From an uncultured Bacilli bacterium (lineage in GTDB: Bacteria; Bacillota_I; Bacilli_A; RF39; UBA660): a stretch of DNA of 64,000 nt. This document shows positions 35,633 through 45,646 of the stretch, piece after piece (the first letter of the stretch is position 1; each line of letters starts with the position of its first letter). The notes beneath the pieces are model-generated. The model was given only the letters and a program-made list of their open reading frames with translations, was not told the origin of the DNA and searched no databases. Where the stretch lies: assembly GCA_934168275.1 (NCBI GenBank), contig CAKPNA010000003.1, positions 52,291-116,290 on the forward strand, read 5' to 3'. The position numbers and the translations under genes were made by a program.

Positions 35633-38600
35633 GTGGATTATATTGAACAAGGAATTGATGTACTATTTGAAAATAAAATAAACTATCAAAAACTTGATAA
35701 AATGAGTGATGAAATTAAGAATAGCAAAATTAATAATATAGAAGAATTTTTTGAAAGAATAAAGAGTATAGATGGTATATCATTAGTAATTGGTAGTAAT
35801 GGTATAGGAAAAACATATTTATTAGAAGAATTAAAAAAATATTTTGAGTTGGATAAAATAGATGTTAATCTAATTAGATTTAGAGACTATGACAATTTAG
35901 ATTCTATAAAAGGAGCAATTACCTCTACTTCAAAATATATTATATTTGATGGCTTAGATGAGATAAATTCAAATGTTCAAAATAATGTTTTAGAATATGT
36001 ATTATCTATAAAAAATAAAAATGTAATTGTTTCTAGTCGTAGAGATTTTGTACAAAAAAGAAATTTATTTGATGCAAAATATAATATTTATGAAATAAGA
36101 CAATTGGAAGAGTATAGAATTGACAATATTTTAAAATCAAATGGGTTGAATAAAGAAAATTACAAGAATATATATAATTTATTAAAAATACCAAGATTTT
36201 TAATCCATTTATTAAATGTTAAAGATATTGTAGAAGAAAAAAGTAATATTAATAAATTTGATTTGTTAGAAATGATTGTAAATAGACATTTTGATGTAGT
36301 AAATGAGAGAGCTGCGATAAAAATAGAAACCAATATTCATAAACAAATCTTACAATCATTAGCATTAGTTATGATGATGACTGGTAAGAGTAATTTAACA
36401 ATGGAGGAATTTACAATTTTTCTCAGTAACATAAATCATCTCGATATTAAATCTTATATTTTAAATAAAGATATTATTGAAAGTTTTTTGAATAATCAAA
36501 TTTTACTTAATTATGGTAATTTGATTGGATTTGAAAACAAAGAAATAATGGAGTTCTTGGCAGCTAAAGAGATATTTGAAAATGAGTTTTCTAATAAAAA
36601 TTTATTCGACATAGTAACAATCAAAGATACTAATGAAATAAATACTTTATGGTTTAATACAATATCATATTTAATATCTAAGTCCAAAATATATTATGAT
36701 TTAGTTTTAAATTATGTATTTAGTAATTTGCATCTTCAAGATAATTTGTTAGACTTATTATTAAGTATAGATTACAATTTTGATGCTAAGGATATTATCA
36801 CTGAAAATATTGAAAAATTTATTTTTCAATACACAAAACTTTATCAATATATGCCTTTCTATGATAATACAGACAGTATTTCCAAAATATTAAATGTTGA
36901 TAGAAAATTATGTTTTAAGAATTTAATAGAAATTTTAGTTAAACAAAAAATAGAAAAGGATTTAACAGATTTTGATATTGTTTTTATTAATAATACTTTA
37001 TCTTGTATTAACCATTTATTAGAAAAATATTCATTTGGCAAAAAAGAAACGACAAAGTTAAAGAATTATTTGCTAAAGAATGAAAAATATTATATCCAAA
37101 GCAACAATTTTAAAGTTAGATATTTATATGTATGTTTAAAGATTTTTGAAACAGCTGAAATTGATGATTTACTTGAACGTAACGATATTGGTAAAAGATT
37201 GTTATCTATATTTTTATATGATAATGTTCATTTGAATAATTTAACTAAAATTGATGAGCACTTAAATCATTATATATTAAATTGTAGGAATAAGTTCGAT
37301 GATCACTTTATAATTAACGAAGATTTGATAGCTGAATTTATTAATACTAATTATGATTTAAGCAGATTAAAAAATCTTATTAATAATATAAAAGATGATA
37401 ATAATATTGCAAGTTTTATACATTTTTTAAATTCTAATAATTCAAAAAAAATATGGAATAAGTTATCAAAAAAGAGCATTGTAGGTCTTCTATACAATAA
37501 AATAATAAAAAAATTAAGTGATGAAAATACAAAAAGTAATCAAGAGATAAGGGAAGAAATAATGTTTGATCGCCGAAAAGGCGATGCTTTAGGAAAAATA
37601 ATAGCATTGTGTATGAAATATGATTATATAACTATTGATAGTTTAAATAATCAAAATTACACTTCTAATTATATTACACAATATATGAGAGAATTGATTA
37701 TTAAGATGTTCATAATAAATACAAAAAGTATAAATAATTTATATGATAAATTGGTTGATAAAAAATCTATATTTAATGTTTGGAGACTTGACTTAGATAA
37801 TGAAATTAGAATAAAACATGAATCTCAAATTAAAAATCTTTTCCCATCAGAATTTTTAGAATATAAAAAAGTATTAGAAAAATACCAAGATAAAGAATAT
37901 GTAAGAGTTGAAGAAGTTTTAAATAAAGTTAGTTCTGCTAATAATATATATTATAAAATTGATCGAGTATATGATTTGATTAAGAATGATAGCCAATTTG
38001 GTATAGTTAATTCAAATACTATATTTAAGAATACTTTGAAATCAATTTCAAAAGAAATTGAAAATCATATTTCAAAGATAGATATTAATAGGTTAATTAT
38101 TAAAGCTACAAGTAATAAAACTTATACAATAAGCTATGACATACAATTATATCCAAAAGCAATATTTGTATTATTAAAAATGGGCTGGGATATAAATAAA
38201 TATAATGATGTTAATGTTATACTTTTAAATAACAATATAGATAAAATTGAACCATCATATAATGATAATAATTATAAAAAGTTATTGAATTATGTTAGTG
38301 CAAAAGTATCAAAAGATTATGTTAAACTATACATGTATGACATAATGGAAAAGCTAAAAAAATACAATTCAAATGTTTTGTTTCAAACAATATTTAAATG
38401 GTTAGACTATATAAACTTTGATGAGTATCAGATAAATAGTATTTTATCTTTTATACTTGATAATATTAATTTGTTGAATGAAAATGAAATAAAAAAACTG
38501 AAGAAGTTTAGAAAATACAAAATTTGTCAGGATATATTAATTGAATTAGGATTTGAAAATGAGATAAAAGATAGAATTGATTATATCAAAAAAAATCTTG

Positions 38601-39511
38601 TTTTTGAAGGAGATTTAATGACTATAGAAGAGAATGGAAACTTTGAATATTCTTCTGGAACATATATTAATTCTTTAGCAAAAATTGGTTATAAAAACAA
38701 AAAATATATTTTTGATTTATTAGAATATATGTTTAAAAAATATAATGAAGGTGACTATTATCATTTTTCTAAATATATTTTAAATATGGTAACAAAATAT
38801 ATTAATAATATTGATCAATCTAATATTAATGACATAATTGATTATATTGTATTGAATGAAAAAAATAATAATAATAGATATTTATATGAAATTTGTAGTA
38901 ATATTTCTTCACTAAAAAATGTTCAAAATAGAAATATAATCCAAATAATAAATCAATATAATTCTATTATAACTGATCAACATGTTAAGGTATATTCATA
39001 TAATGATTTATTTAATATAGTAAAAGAAATATTACAAACTAATATATTTGATGATATAATAAGAATCCAATTTTTTGAAATATTTAAGGATAAAAATACC
39101 AAAAAAATTAGACCATTGAGGGAAGAAATTTATCAATTCTTAATTGGTTATGAGTTAAGCAGAATTTTAAATATTAGAGGATTTTCTACTAAAGTAATAT
39201 ATGAATCTACAGCTCCTGATAAAAAAAGAAATGATATTCAATTGGTGACAGAAGGATTTATTCAAGACATAGTTATCGAAACAAAACTTTCTAATAATAA
39301 TGATATATTAAATGAAAAAAATATTAAAGCATATATAAAAAATACTTTAGAAAAATACAAAGAAAGGTTTAATTCTCCAAGAATATTATTTGTAATAATT
39401 AATCAAAAATTAACAATTAAAACTTGTCAGCAAAAGATTGATTGGATTAATAAAAATGGTATTCAGTTCATAGATACAGTACCAATATATTTAGAAAAAT
39501 ATTTTAAATAA
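35633..39511 (+). CDS. Giant STAND/NACHT-like NTPase with C-terminal PD-(D/E)XK-like domain (putative defence protein)
   Basis: 1,292 residues; GTG start at 35633 is well spaced from GAGGTGAG, though the GTG at 35624 is in frame. The P-loop is GSNGIGKT (54-61) and Walker B IIFDGLDE (about 103-110), followed by a sensor-like VSSRRDFVQKR and a winged-helix-like stretch, the layout of STAND ATPases. About 800 residues of helical repeats follow. The C-terminus has a restriction-endonuclease-like core: RNDIQLVTEGF (D1201), IVIETKLS (E1216-x-K1218), then a helix with a conserved-looking KYKERF. Known Avs STAND proteins usually carry the nuclease at the N-terminus; here it is C-terminal. Role inferred: sensing a phage product and cutting DNA. 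It forms its own transcription unit between two terminators. Confidence 0.72.
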   Translation: MDYIEQGIDVLFENKINYQKLDKMSDEIKNSKINNIEEFFERIKSIDGISLVIGSNGIGKTYLLEELKKYFELDKIDVNLIRFRDYDNLDSIKGAITSTSKYIIFDGLDEINSNVQNNVLEYVLSIKNKNVIVSSRRDFVQKRNLFDAKYNIYEIRQLEEYRIDNILKSNGLNKENYKNIYNLLKIPRFLIHLLNVKDIVEEKSNINKFDLLEMIVNRHFDVVNERAAIKIETNIHKQILQSLALVMMMTGKSNLTMEEFTIFLSNINHLDIKSYILNKDIIESFLNNQILLNYGNLIGFENKEIMEFLAAKEIFENEFSNKNLFDIVTIKDTNEINTLWFNTISYLISKSKIYYDLVLNYVFSNLHLQDNLLDLLLSIDYNFDAKDIITENIEKFIFQYTKLYQYMPFYDNTDSISKILNVDRKLCFKNLIEILVKQKIEKDLTDFDIVFINNTLSCINHLLEKYSFGKKETTKLKNYLLKNEKYYIQSNNFKVRYLYVCLKIFETAEIDDLLERNDIGKRLLSIFLYDNVHLNNLTKIDEHLNHYILNCRNKFDDHFIINEDLIAEFINTNYDLSRLKNLINNIKDDNNIASFIHFLNSNNSKKIWNKLSKKSIVGLLYNKIIKKLSDENTKSNQEIREEIMFDRRKGDALGKIIALCMKYDYITIDSLNNQNYTSNYITQYMRELIIKMFIINTKSINNLYDKLVDKKSIFNVWRLDLDNEIRIKHESQIKNLFPSEFLEYKKVLEKYQDKEYVRVEEVLNKVSSANNIYYKIDRVYDLIKNDSQFGIVNSNTIFKNTLKSISKEIENHISKIDINRLIIKATSNKTYTISYDIQLYPKAIFVLLKMGWDINKYNDVNVILLNNNIDKIEPSYNDNNYKKLLNYVSAKVSKDYVKLYMYDIMEKLKKYNSNVLFQTIFKWLDYINFDEYQINSILSFILDNINLLNENEIKKLKKFRKYKICQDILIELGFENEIKDRIDYIKKNLVFEGDLMTIEENGNFEYSSGTYINSLAKIGYKNKKYIFDLLEYMFKKYNEGDYYHFSKYILNMVTKYINNIDQSNINDIIDYIVLNEKNNNNRYLYEICSNISSLKNVQNRNIIQIINQYNSIITDQHVKVYSYNDLFNIVKEILQTNIFDDIIRIQFFEIFKDKNTKKIRPLREEIYQFLIGYELSRILNIRGFSTKVIYESTAPDKKRNDIQLVTEGFIQDIVIETKLSNNNDILNEKNIKAYIKNTLEKYKERFNSPRILFVIINQKLTIKTCQQKIDWINKNGIQFIDTVPIYLEKYFK

Positions 39512-39523
39512 AGATTTATTAAT

Positions 39524-39556
39524 GCACTAATTTTTTAAAAAATTAGTGCTATTTTT
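39524..39556 (+). terminator. Terminator of the STAND NTPase gene
   Basis: A 26-base palindrome: GCACTAATTTTTT (39524-39536) with AAAAAATTAGTGC (39537-39549), followed by a T run; can act in both directions. Confidence 0.8.
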
Positions 39557-39601
39557 TGCTAAAAAACAGTAAAAAAATTATTAAAAAATTTACCATCTTA
39601 C

Positions 39602-39704
39602 CAGAGATAACTTACTAGTCTTGTACAATAAATCAAGCATGGTGTTGACACACCCGTTAATGCTTGTTAGGGAGCATCCCTAAAACCTATAAAAATAGTC
39701 TCTG
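39602..39704 (+). ncRNA. Candidate structured RNA (three-way junction) upstream of AbiEi-Fic
   Basis: A GC-richer non-coding block. CAGAGA (39602-39607) closes with TCTCTG (39699-39704). Inside lie two further stems: CAAGCATGGTGT (39634-39645) with ACACC plus ATGCTTG (39650-39654 and 39660-39666, 5-nt bulge), and TTAGGGA (39667-39673) with TCCCTAA (39677-39683), loop GCA. The strand is uncertain; it could also be a DNA-level site such as a replication or transfer origin. No open frame covers it. Confidence 0.45.
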
Positions 39705-39765
39705 ACAGTTACTAAAATTTTATTATTTTTATTGTGTAAAATTGATTTACTCAAATATAATAAAA

Positions 39766-39774
39766 TGATATAAT
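39766..39774 (+). promoter_or_regulatory. Promoter of the AbiEi-Fic-Mod-Res operon
   Basis: Extended -10 TGATATAAT (TATAAT at 39769-39774), 28 bases before the preferred start at 39802. Transcription would begin about 39781, which argues against using the ATG at 39781. Confidence 0.6.
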
Positions 39775-39801
39775 ATTGTTATGAAAGTAAATGGTGATTC
39801 T

Positions 39802-40383
39802 ATGACTAATGAAGATAAAATTAAACATTTTTTAGATACTAATCATGGATACATATCTACATCAGATTTTTTAAAACTAAATATTAGTAAACCATTGATA
39901 AAAAAATATGTTGATAATGGTTTAATAAAAAAAGTTTCTCATGGATTCTACATAAATAGTAACTTGTTAGTAGATGATGAATATGTTTTTCAAAAAAGAT
40001 ATCCTGATGCTATCTATTCATATAAGACAGCATTAAGTATGTTAGGTTTAATTAAAGAATTACCAAAAGAAATCGAAATAACGGTTAATAGTAAAAAAAG
40101 AGTTTTAAGTAATTATAAAGTACATTATGTAGCAGATAAATATTATGATATAGGAATTATTGAAATTAATAGTATGTTTAATAATCCAATTAAAACCTAT
40201 AATGCTGAAAGATGCATTTGTGATATGTTAAAAAGTGATGACTTTGATTTAGAATTGCAAAATAATATATTACATGATTATTTTAATAATAGTGATAAAG
40301 ATATAGATAAGTTATTAGAGTATTCTAAAGTATTTAATATATATGAAAAAGTTAGAACTTTAGTAGATTATGCAGTGAGATAG
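39802..40383 (+). CDS. AbiEi-family antitoxin/regulator (winged helix)
   Basis: 193 residues from the ATG at 39802, spaced after GGTGATTCT; the ATG at 39781 coincides with the expected transcription start. The N-terminus is the AbiEi winged helix (HGYISTSDFLKLNISKPLIKKY then LIKKVSHGFYI), followed by the AbiEi core with YPDAIYSYKTALSMLGL and ITVNSKKR, and YNAERCICDMLK. AbiEi proteins are DNA-binding antitoxins normally paired with an AbiEii nucleotidyltransferase toxin. Here the partner position, 12 bases downstream, is taken by a Fic protein instead, followed by a type III restriction-modification system. Confidence 0.82.
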   Translation: MTNEDKIKHFLDTNHGYISTSDFLKLNISKPLIKKYVDNGLIKKVSHGFYINSNLLVDDEYVFQKRYPDAIYSYKTALSMLGLIKELPKEIEITVNSKKRVLSNYKVHYVADKYYDIGIIEINSMFNNPIKTYNAERCICDMLKSDDFDLELQNNILHDYFNNSDKDIDKLLEYSKVFNIYEKVRTLVDYAVR

Positions 40384-40395
40384 GAGGTTAATTAA

Positions 40396-41232
40396 ATGAG
40401 TGAAAAAGAATTGGATTCAAGTAACATTGAATATACAGAAGAAACTAAACCAGAAGGATATGTAAAACAACTAGAGTGGGATATGGCTATAGGTCTTCAA
40501 GAAGTAGATAATTTAAAGCCTTCTAAATATTTAGAAAAATTGTTAGAAGAAAATGTTAGTGGTAATTTAACTATTAAACAAGTAGAAGAAGAACTAAGAG
40601 AATATTACATTGAAAAAGATAAAAAACAAGAATTAAATCATAATGAATTAGAATGTGATTTTGTATCAACAAGAATTGTTGAATTATTACAAATTGATAA
40701 TTTTGAATTGTCTGTAGATTATTTAAAATACATTCATAAATATTTATTTCAAGATGTTTATGAATTTGCGGGTGAATTTAGAAATATAGATTTTTCTAAA
40801 CATGAGAAAATACTTAATAATGATTCAGTTGCTTATGGTGATTGTAAAACATTAAAAGAATCATTAGAATATGATATTTCTTTAGAAAAAGAAAAGAATT
40901 ATATAGATATGAGTGTTGTAGAAGTAATAAATAATATTACCAAATTTTCATCTAGTATATGGCAAGTACATCCATTTAGAGAAGGTAATACAAGAACAAC
41001 AGCATTATTTATAGAAAAATATCTAATTAGTTTAGGTTATGAAGTAGATAATACTTTATTTAAAGATAAGTCTGTTTATTTTAGAAATGCATTAGTAAGG
41101 AGTAATTATTTTAATAATTATTTAAATATTAAAGAAGATAGTAGTTATTTAGTTAAATTTTATGAAAATTTGTTGTTAGGTAAAAACAATAATTTACATT
41201 CACAGGATTTAATTGTTAAAGAATTGTTTTAA
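40396..41232 (+). CDS. Fic-domain protein (AMPylator-like)
   Basis: 278 residues, ribosome site AGGAGG. The Fic active site reads QVHPFREGNTRTTALF (family HPFxxGNGRxxR, here T in place of the second G and T for the final R, common in the bacterial cell filamentation type). Upstream, FAGEFRNIDFSKHEKI is the usual Fic pre-motif flap. A clear inhibitory [ST]xxxE[GN] helix is not visible. Fic enzymes transfer AMP or other phosphate-containing groups onto target proteins and often act as toxins. It lies between AbiEi and mod in one operon, so AbiEi may be its regulator or antidote; this is inference. Confidence 0.85.
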   Translation: MSEKELDSSNIEYTEETKPEGYVKQLEWDMAIGLQEVDNLKPSKYLEKLLEENVSGNLTIKQVEEELREYYIEKDKKQELNHNELECDFVSTRIVELLQIDNFELSVDYLKYIHKYLFQDVYEFAGEFRNIDFSKHEKILNNDSVAYGDCKTLKESLEYDISLEKEKNYIDMSVVEVINNITKFSSSIWQVHPFREGNTRTTALFIEKYLISLGYEVDNTLFKDKSVYFRNALVRSNYFNNYLNIKEDSSYLVKFYENLLLGKNNNLHSQDLIVKELF

Positions 41233-41249
41233 GAAATGAGGTAATAATT

Positions 41250-43124
41250 ATGGATTTTGATCAAATGAGTAAAGATGACTTGATTAATTATATAAAATCA
41301 TTAAATGAAGAAAAATCAGGCAAGTTGGGACTAATATGGGATAGAGAAAAAGTGCCAGAAGATATTGTTTTGGAATGCAACAAGAAAATTCCTGTATTAA
41401 AAAATATATCTGAAAAGAATATTATAACGTCTAACAATAAATGTAATAATAATAACTTATTGATTGAAGGCGATAATTTTCATAGTTTAAGCGTTCTATC
41501 ATATACACATAATGAAAGCATTGATGTTATATATATTGATCCTCCATATAATACAGGGAGTGAAGATTTTGTATATAATGATAAATATGTTAATTCAGAA
41601 GATGGATATAGACATAGTAAATGGTTGAATTTTATGGATAAAAGGCTTAAAATAGCAAGAAGACTATTAAAACAAGATGGTGTTATTTTTATATCTATTG
41701 ATGATAATGAATATGCACAATTAAAATTATTATGTGATGAAATTTTTGGCGAAAATAATTTGCTTTCTATACACCATATGCAAGTTAGGTATGATAATAA
41801 AAGTTTGAATGAAGATAATGATTGGCAACCAGTAATGGAATATGTTCTAATATATGCAAAAAGGAAAAATTTATTCAAAGCAAATAAGCACTGCGAAGAA
41901 TATGATCTTTCAAAATTTCAATATAAGATTACTGAACTAACTAAAGGTACAACTTTAAAAATAGGTAATAAAACAGTTACTATCTTTAAAGATGGTGAAT
42001 GGAAGATAGAAAAAGGTAAAGGGAAAATCGGATTGTTAAAAGAAACTTGGGCATCAGGGAGCATAGTTAGACAAAGCGGCACTGCTGCAGAATTTTTGTC
42101 AAAATATTTGATTAAAAGAAAAGATCAAGATGGTTTAAATGTTTTATATAAAATTCATAATATGGGAGAAGATGGATTAGGATATAGATATGTAACTGGT
42201 CCAAAGAGACATGATGCCATTCGTGGAAAGTTTTATTCTGGTGTTCCTTTAGAACGAATAAAGGAAATTGAAAATAATGGTTTCTCAAAAAAAACAAGGC
42301 CTATTTCAAATTACTATGATTTTAGTGCTGATTTTGGAAATATACGAAATGAAGGTGGAATACCATTTAATAATGGCAAAAAACCAATTAAGATGTTAAA
42401 AGAGTTAATTAATTATCATCCAAATAAAAATGCATTAGTATTGGACTTTTTTGCTGGATCAGGAAGTACTGGACATGCCGTATTAGAATTAAATAAAGAA
42501 GATGGTGGAGAAAGAAGGTTTATATTATGTACTAATAACGAAATTAGCTTAAAGGACGAAAAAGAATTTAAGAAAAAAAATAATATAAATGATGAAACTC
42601 TGATTGAATATAAGAAAAAAAATAATAAAAAATGGTTGAAATTTATTGAAGAAAAGGGAATTTGTAATTCTATAACATATCCTAGAATTAATAATGTGAT
42701 TAATGGATATAAGAACAAAAAAGGATTAGTTGGGAATTTACTATATTTTAAAACAGAATTCGTTGAAGTTAACGGTTCAAAAGACCAATTATATTATGAT
42801 TTAACTGAAAAATGCATTCCAATGTTGTGTATAAAAGAAAATACTCATGTTTTAGTTAGAAAAGATAACGAATATTGTATATATTCTAATGAAGAAAAGA
42901 CAAAATATACTTGTGTCTATTTTGATGCTTTTGGAAATAATTATAATAAATTTATAAATGATATTGAAAATATTTATGAATTTAAGGCATTATATATATT
43001 TACTTTAGGAAATGAAATAAATCAGAATGAACTAGTCGATGTACACAATTATGAAGTGGAACCAATTCCATATAAAATTTTAGAGTTATATAATAAAATA
43101 ATTGATTTAAGTAGGGAGATATAA
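41250..43124 (+). CDS. mod: Type III restriction-modification methyltransferase (N6-adenine, beta class)
   Basis: 624 residues, normal for Mod. Motif IV is DPPY (97-100, in VIYIDPPYNTGSEDFVYNDK), which precedes motif I FAGSGSTG (about 400), the beta-class order. A variable central region between them (about 160-390) is the target recognition domain. The C-terminus after ~450 is Lys/Asn-rich with a Res-contact region. It methylates adenine in a short asymmetric site on one strand. It starts 17 bases after Fic and is followed two bases later by res. Confidence 0.92.
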   Translation: MDFDQMSKDDLINYIKSLNEEKSGKLGLIWDREKVPEDIVLECNKKIPVLKNISEKNIITSNNKCNNNNLLIEGDNFHSLSVLSYTHNESIDVIYIDPPYNTGSEDFVYNDKYVNSEDGYRHSKWLNFMDKRLKIARRLLKQDGVIFISIDDNEYAQLKLLCDEIFGENNLLSIHHMQVRYDNKSLNEDNDWQPVMEYVLIYAKRKNLFKANKHCEEYDLSKFQYKITELTKGTTLKIGNKTVTIFKDGEWKIEKGKGKIGLLKETWASGSIVRQSGTAAEFLSKYLIKRKDQDGLNVLYKIHNMGEDGLGYRYVTGPKRHDAIRGKFYSGVPLERIKEIENNGFSKKTRPISNYYDFSADFGNIRNEGGIPFNNGKKPIKMLKELINYHPNKNALVLDFFAGSGSTGHAVLELNKEDGGERRFILCTNNEISLKDEKEFKKKNNINDETLIEYKKKNNKKWLKFIEEKGICNSITYPRINNVINGYKNKKGLVGNLLYFKTEFVEVNGSKDQLYYDLTEKCIPMLCIKENTHVLVRKDNEYCIYSNEEKTKYTCVYFDAFGNNYNKFINDIENIYEFKALYIFTLGNEINQNELVDVHNYEVEPIPYKILELYNKIIDLSREI

Positions 43125-43126
43125 TT

Positions 43127-45427
43127 ATGAAAGAATTAAAAAGATATCAGGAGCAAGCAATAAAGCAGTTGATAACAGCCTCTAAAATGTTTTTTGAAAC
43201 AGATAACAATGAAACTATTGTATTTCAATCACCAACGGGCAGTGGAAAAACATTTATGATGACTAATTATATTTCTGAAATTATTAGAGATACGCAGTTG
43301 AATTTATGCTTTTTATGGGTATCAATTGGAAACGGAAATTTACATGTTCAAAGTTACAATAGTGTTAAGAAAAATATATCATCACTTGTTGATTGTAGTT
43401 TGTTAGAAGAAGACTTTTTTGGGAAAAGAAAAAAAATTAACAAAAATGAAATAGTGTTTTTAAATTGGGAAAAGATAAGGCAAAAGGATGGTATAACAGG
43501 ACAATATACAAATAATGTTATGAAGGATAAGGATGATATAAATTTTATAGAAGTTCTTGAAAATACACGAAACAATGATACAAAAATAATATTAATTATA
43601 GATGAAAGTCACAAATCATCTAATACTATAAGAGCAAGAGAACTTAGAGATGAGATAATAAAACCTTTCCTAACAATAGAGATGAGTGCTACTCCAGTAC
43701 TTACTTCAGATATGCAAATGAAAGTTACAGTAGACCCAAACAAAGTAATAGAAGAAGGAATGATAAAGAAAGAAATTATCATTAATAAAGATATATCATC
43801 AATATCTAATAATGATATATTCTCACAGAATTTAATTTTAGAAAGTGCATATCAAAAACGTTTATATTTGAAAAAAATGTATGAAAAACAAAAAGCTAAT
43901 ATAAATCCATTAGTATTAATACAATTACCAAATTCAGATGCTGGTGAAATTAAGAAAAAAGCAGTTTTAGATTTTTTGGAAAGCAAAAATATAAATATTG
44001 ATAGTGGAAAAATCGGTATATGGTTGACAGAAGATAAGATGAATATTGAAAGTGAAGAATTAACTAAAAATGACAGTAAAGTAGAATTTTTATTATTTAA
44101 GCAAGCTGTTGATACTGGATGGGATTGTCCTAGAGCACAGATACTTGTAAAATTTAGAGAGTCAAATAGCATTATATTTGAAATTCAAACGGTAGGAAGA
44201 ATATTAAGAATGCCTGAGGCAAAGCATTACGATTGTGACGATTTAAATATTGCATATGTTTATACAAATATTAAATCCATTGAGATAAAAAAAGAAGTTT
44301 ATAATCCTAATATTATAAAATCAATTTGTTCTAAAAGAACTGAGAATTATGGCAATATTAAATTGAGGTCATATTATAAAAATAGAATTGATTTTGGTGA
44401 TATAACTAGTGAATATACAATGTTTTTTGAGCGTGCTTTTTGTAGATTTTTCAAAATAGACTATAAGGATAATGAAATTCCAAATTACAAGGAATCATTA
44501 AAAAAACTAATACAAAATGGAATTAAAACAAATTATGATGAAATGGATACTATCTTAAATAGTATAGAACTGGAAACAAATAATATAGATTCTGGAATGG
44601 TAGTAAGGGAAGATAGCGTAGTATATATGAAATTATCACCAGATGATTTAGATATTAGATATAATAAAATTCTATTAAAGAATATAGGAAATTTTTCTCC
44701 TAGTAGATCTATCTCTAAATTAAAAACAGCTATATTATATGTATTTAGAAAATATTTAAATATGAAACCTTCAGATGGCGGAATAACTATTATTCAAAAT
44801 TTTATTGTTAGAAATGAAGAAATATTTGAAAAGGTTTTGTCGTTGGCTTTGGATGAATATAAAAGTTTTCATGAAAAAGATATTGAATTAAAAAATCCCG
44901 GCAGATATAATGATGATTGGGAAATTTTAACTAGCAAAAATTATAATCCTGAAACTAATGTTGAGGTAAAATCTAAATTATCAATTTATCAACCACTGTA
45001 CTTGCCTTGTGATAATAATGGGAAGGTTGATGAACTAGAACTAAAATTCATAGAATATTTAGAAGAAAATAATGAATTTATTAAATGGTTTTGGAAGAAT
45101 GGTGACGAACATATGGAATCAAATTTTGGAATTAGGAAAGAAAATGGTTCTACTTTTCAACCAGATTTTATTATTTCATTTGTTGATGGAAGTATAGGAA
45201 TATTTGATACAAAAGCAATTGGATTTAATGAAAATGATAATATAAGTAAATCTAATGCATTATATAAATATGTATCTGATGAAAGATTTAAAGGAAAGAA
45301 CATAGTTGGAGGTTTAGTTGTGTATACATCACAAGGTTTTAGATATTTCAGTGAATCACAATACAAGAGTTATAATGAATCTCCAGAAAGTTGGATGGAT
45401 TTTGATGACTTTTTTAAAAAAATCTGA
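43127..45427 (+). CDS. res: Type III restriction enzyme Res subunit (helicase-endonuclease)
   Basis: 766 residues, slightly short for Res. Superfamily 2 motor: Walker A FQSPTGSGKTFMMTNY, motif II IIDESHKSSNT, motif III MSATPVL, motif VI QTVGRILRMPEA. The C-terminal nuclease has the PD-(D/E)XK core: TFQPDFIISFVDGSIGIFDTKA (D and D-x-K). With Mod it forms the ATP-dependent type III complex that cuts DNA when two inversely oriented unmethylated sites are found. It is translationally packed behind mod (GGGAG ribosome site at the mod end). Confidence 0.92.
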   Translation: MKELKRYQEQAIKQLITASKMFFETDNNETIVFQSPTGSGKTFMMTNYISEIIRDTQLNLCFLWVSIGNGNLHVQSYNSVKKNISSLVDCSLLEEDFFGKRKKINKNEIVFLNWEKIRQKDGITGQYTNNVMKDKDDINFIEVLENTRNNDTKIILIIDESHKSSNTIRARELRDEIIKPFLTIEMSATPVLTSDMQMKVTVDPNKVIEEGMIKKEIIINKDISSISNNDIFSQNLILESAYQKRLYLKKMYEKQKANINPLVLIQLPNSDAGEIKKKAVLDFLESKNINIDSGKIGIWLTEDKMNIESEELTKNDSKVEFLLFKQAVDTGWDCPRAQILVKFRESNSIIFEIQTVGRILRMPEAKHYDCDDLNIAYVYTNIKSIEIKKEVYNPNIIKSICSKRTENYGNIKLRSYYKNRIDFGDITSEYTMFFERAFCRFFKIDYKDNEIPNYKESLKKLIQNGIKTNYDEMDTILNSIELETNNIDSGMVVREDSVVYMKLSPDDLDIRYNKILLKNIGNFSPSRSISKLKTAILYVFRKYLNMKPSDGGITIIQNFIVRNEEIFEKVLSLALDEYKSFHEKDIELKNPGRYNDDWEILTSKNYNPETNVEVKSKLSIYQPLYLPCDNNGKVDELELKFIEYLEENNEFIKWFWKNGDEHMESNFGIRKENGSTFQPDFIISFVDGSIGIFDTKAIGFNENDNISKSNALYKYVSDERFKGKNIVGGLVVYTSQGFRYFSESQYKSYNESPESWMDFDDFFKKI

Positions 45428-45493
45428 TATAATTAAATTAGGGTACGAGGAGTGTGCTCAAAAAAGTCGACTTTATTAAAGGAAGTTTATGTA

Positions 45494-45613
45494 ATGTTCT
45501 CAATAGAACTTAACAAGAATGAAGTGCCAAAATTAAAGGGAAGTACTAGTGTATTTCTAGAATTGCTGTACTATTCTTTGTTCAGTTCTTTTTCTTATGC
45601 TCTAAAAGACTGA
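45494..45613 (+). CDS. Small 39-residue protein between res and the HTH gene
   Basis: Short frame starting MFSIELNKNEVPKLKGSTSV, then a hydrophobic stretch (FLELLYYSLFSSFSYAL) and stop. A GGAAG lies nine bases upstream. A TATAAT box (TCTGATATAATTAAA) just after res could drive it. It may be a small membrane or toxin-like peptide or a chance frame; the hydrophobic C-terminus is the only notable feature. Confidence 0.35.
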   Translation: MFSIELNKNEVPKLKGSTSVFLELLYYSLFSSFSYALKD

Positions 45614-45646
45614 TAAATAATAGACTATTAAGGTAATCTTATATCA

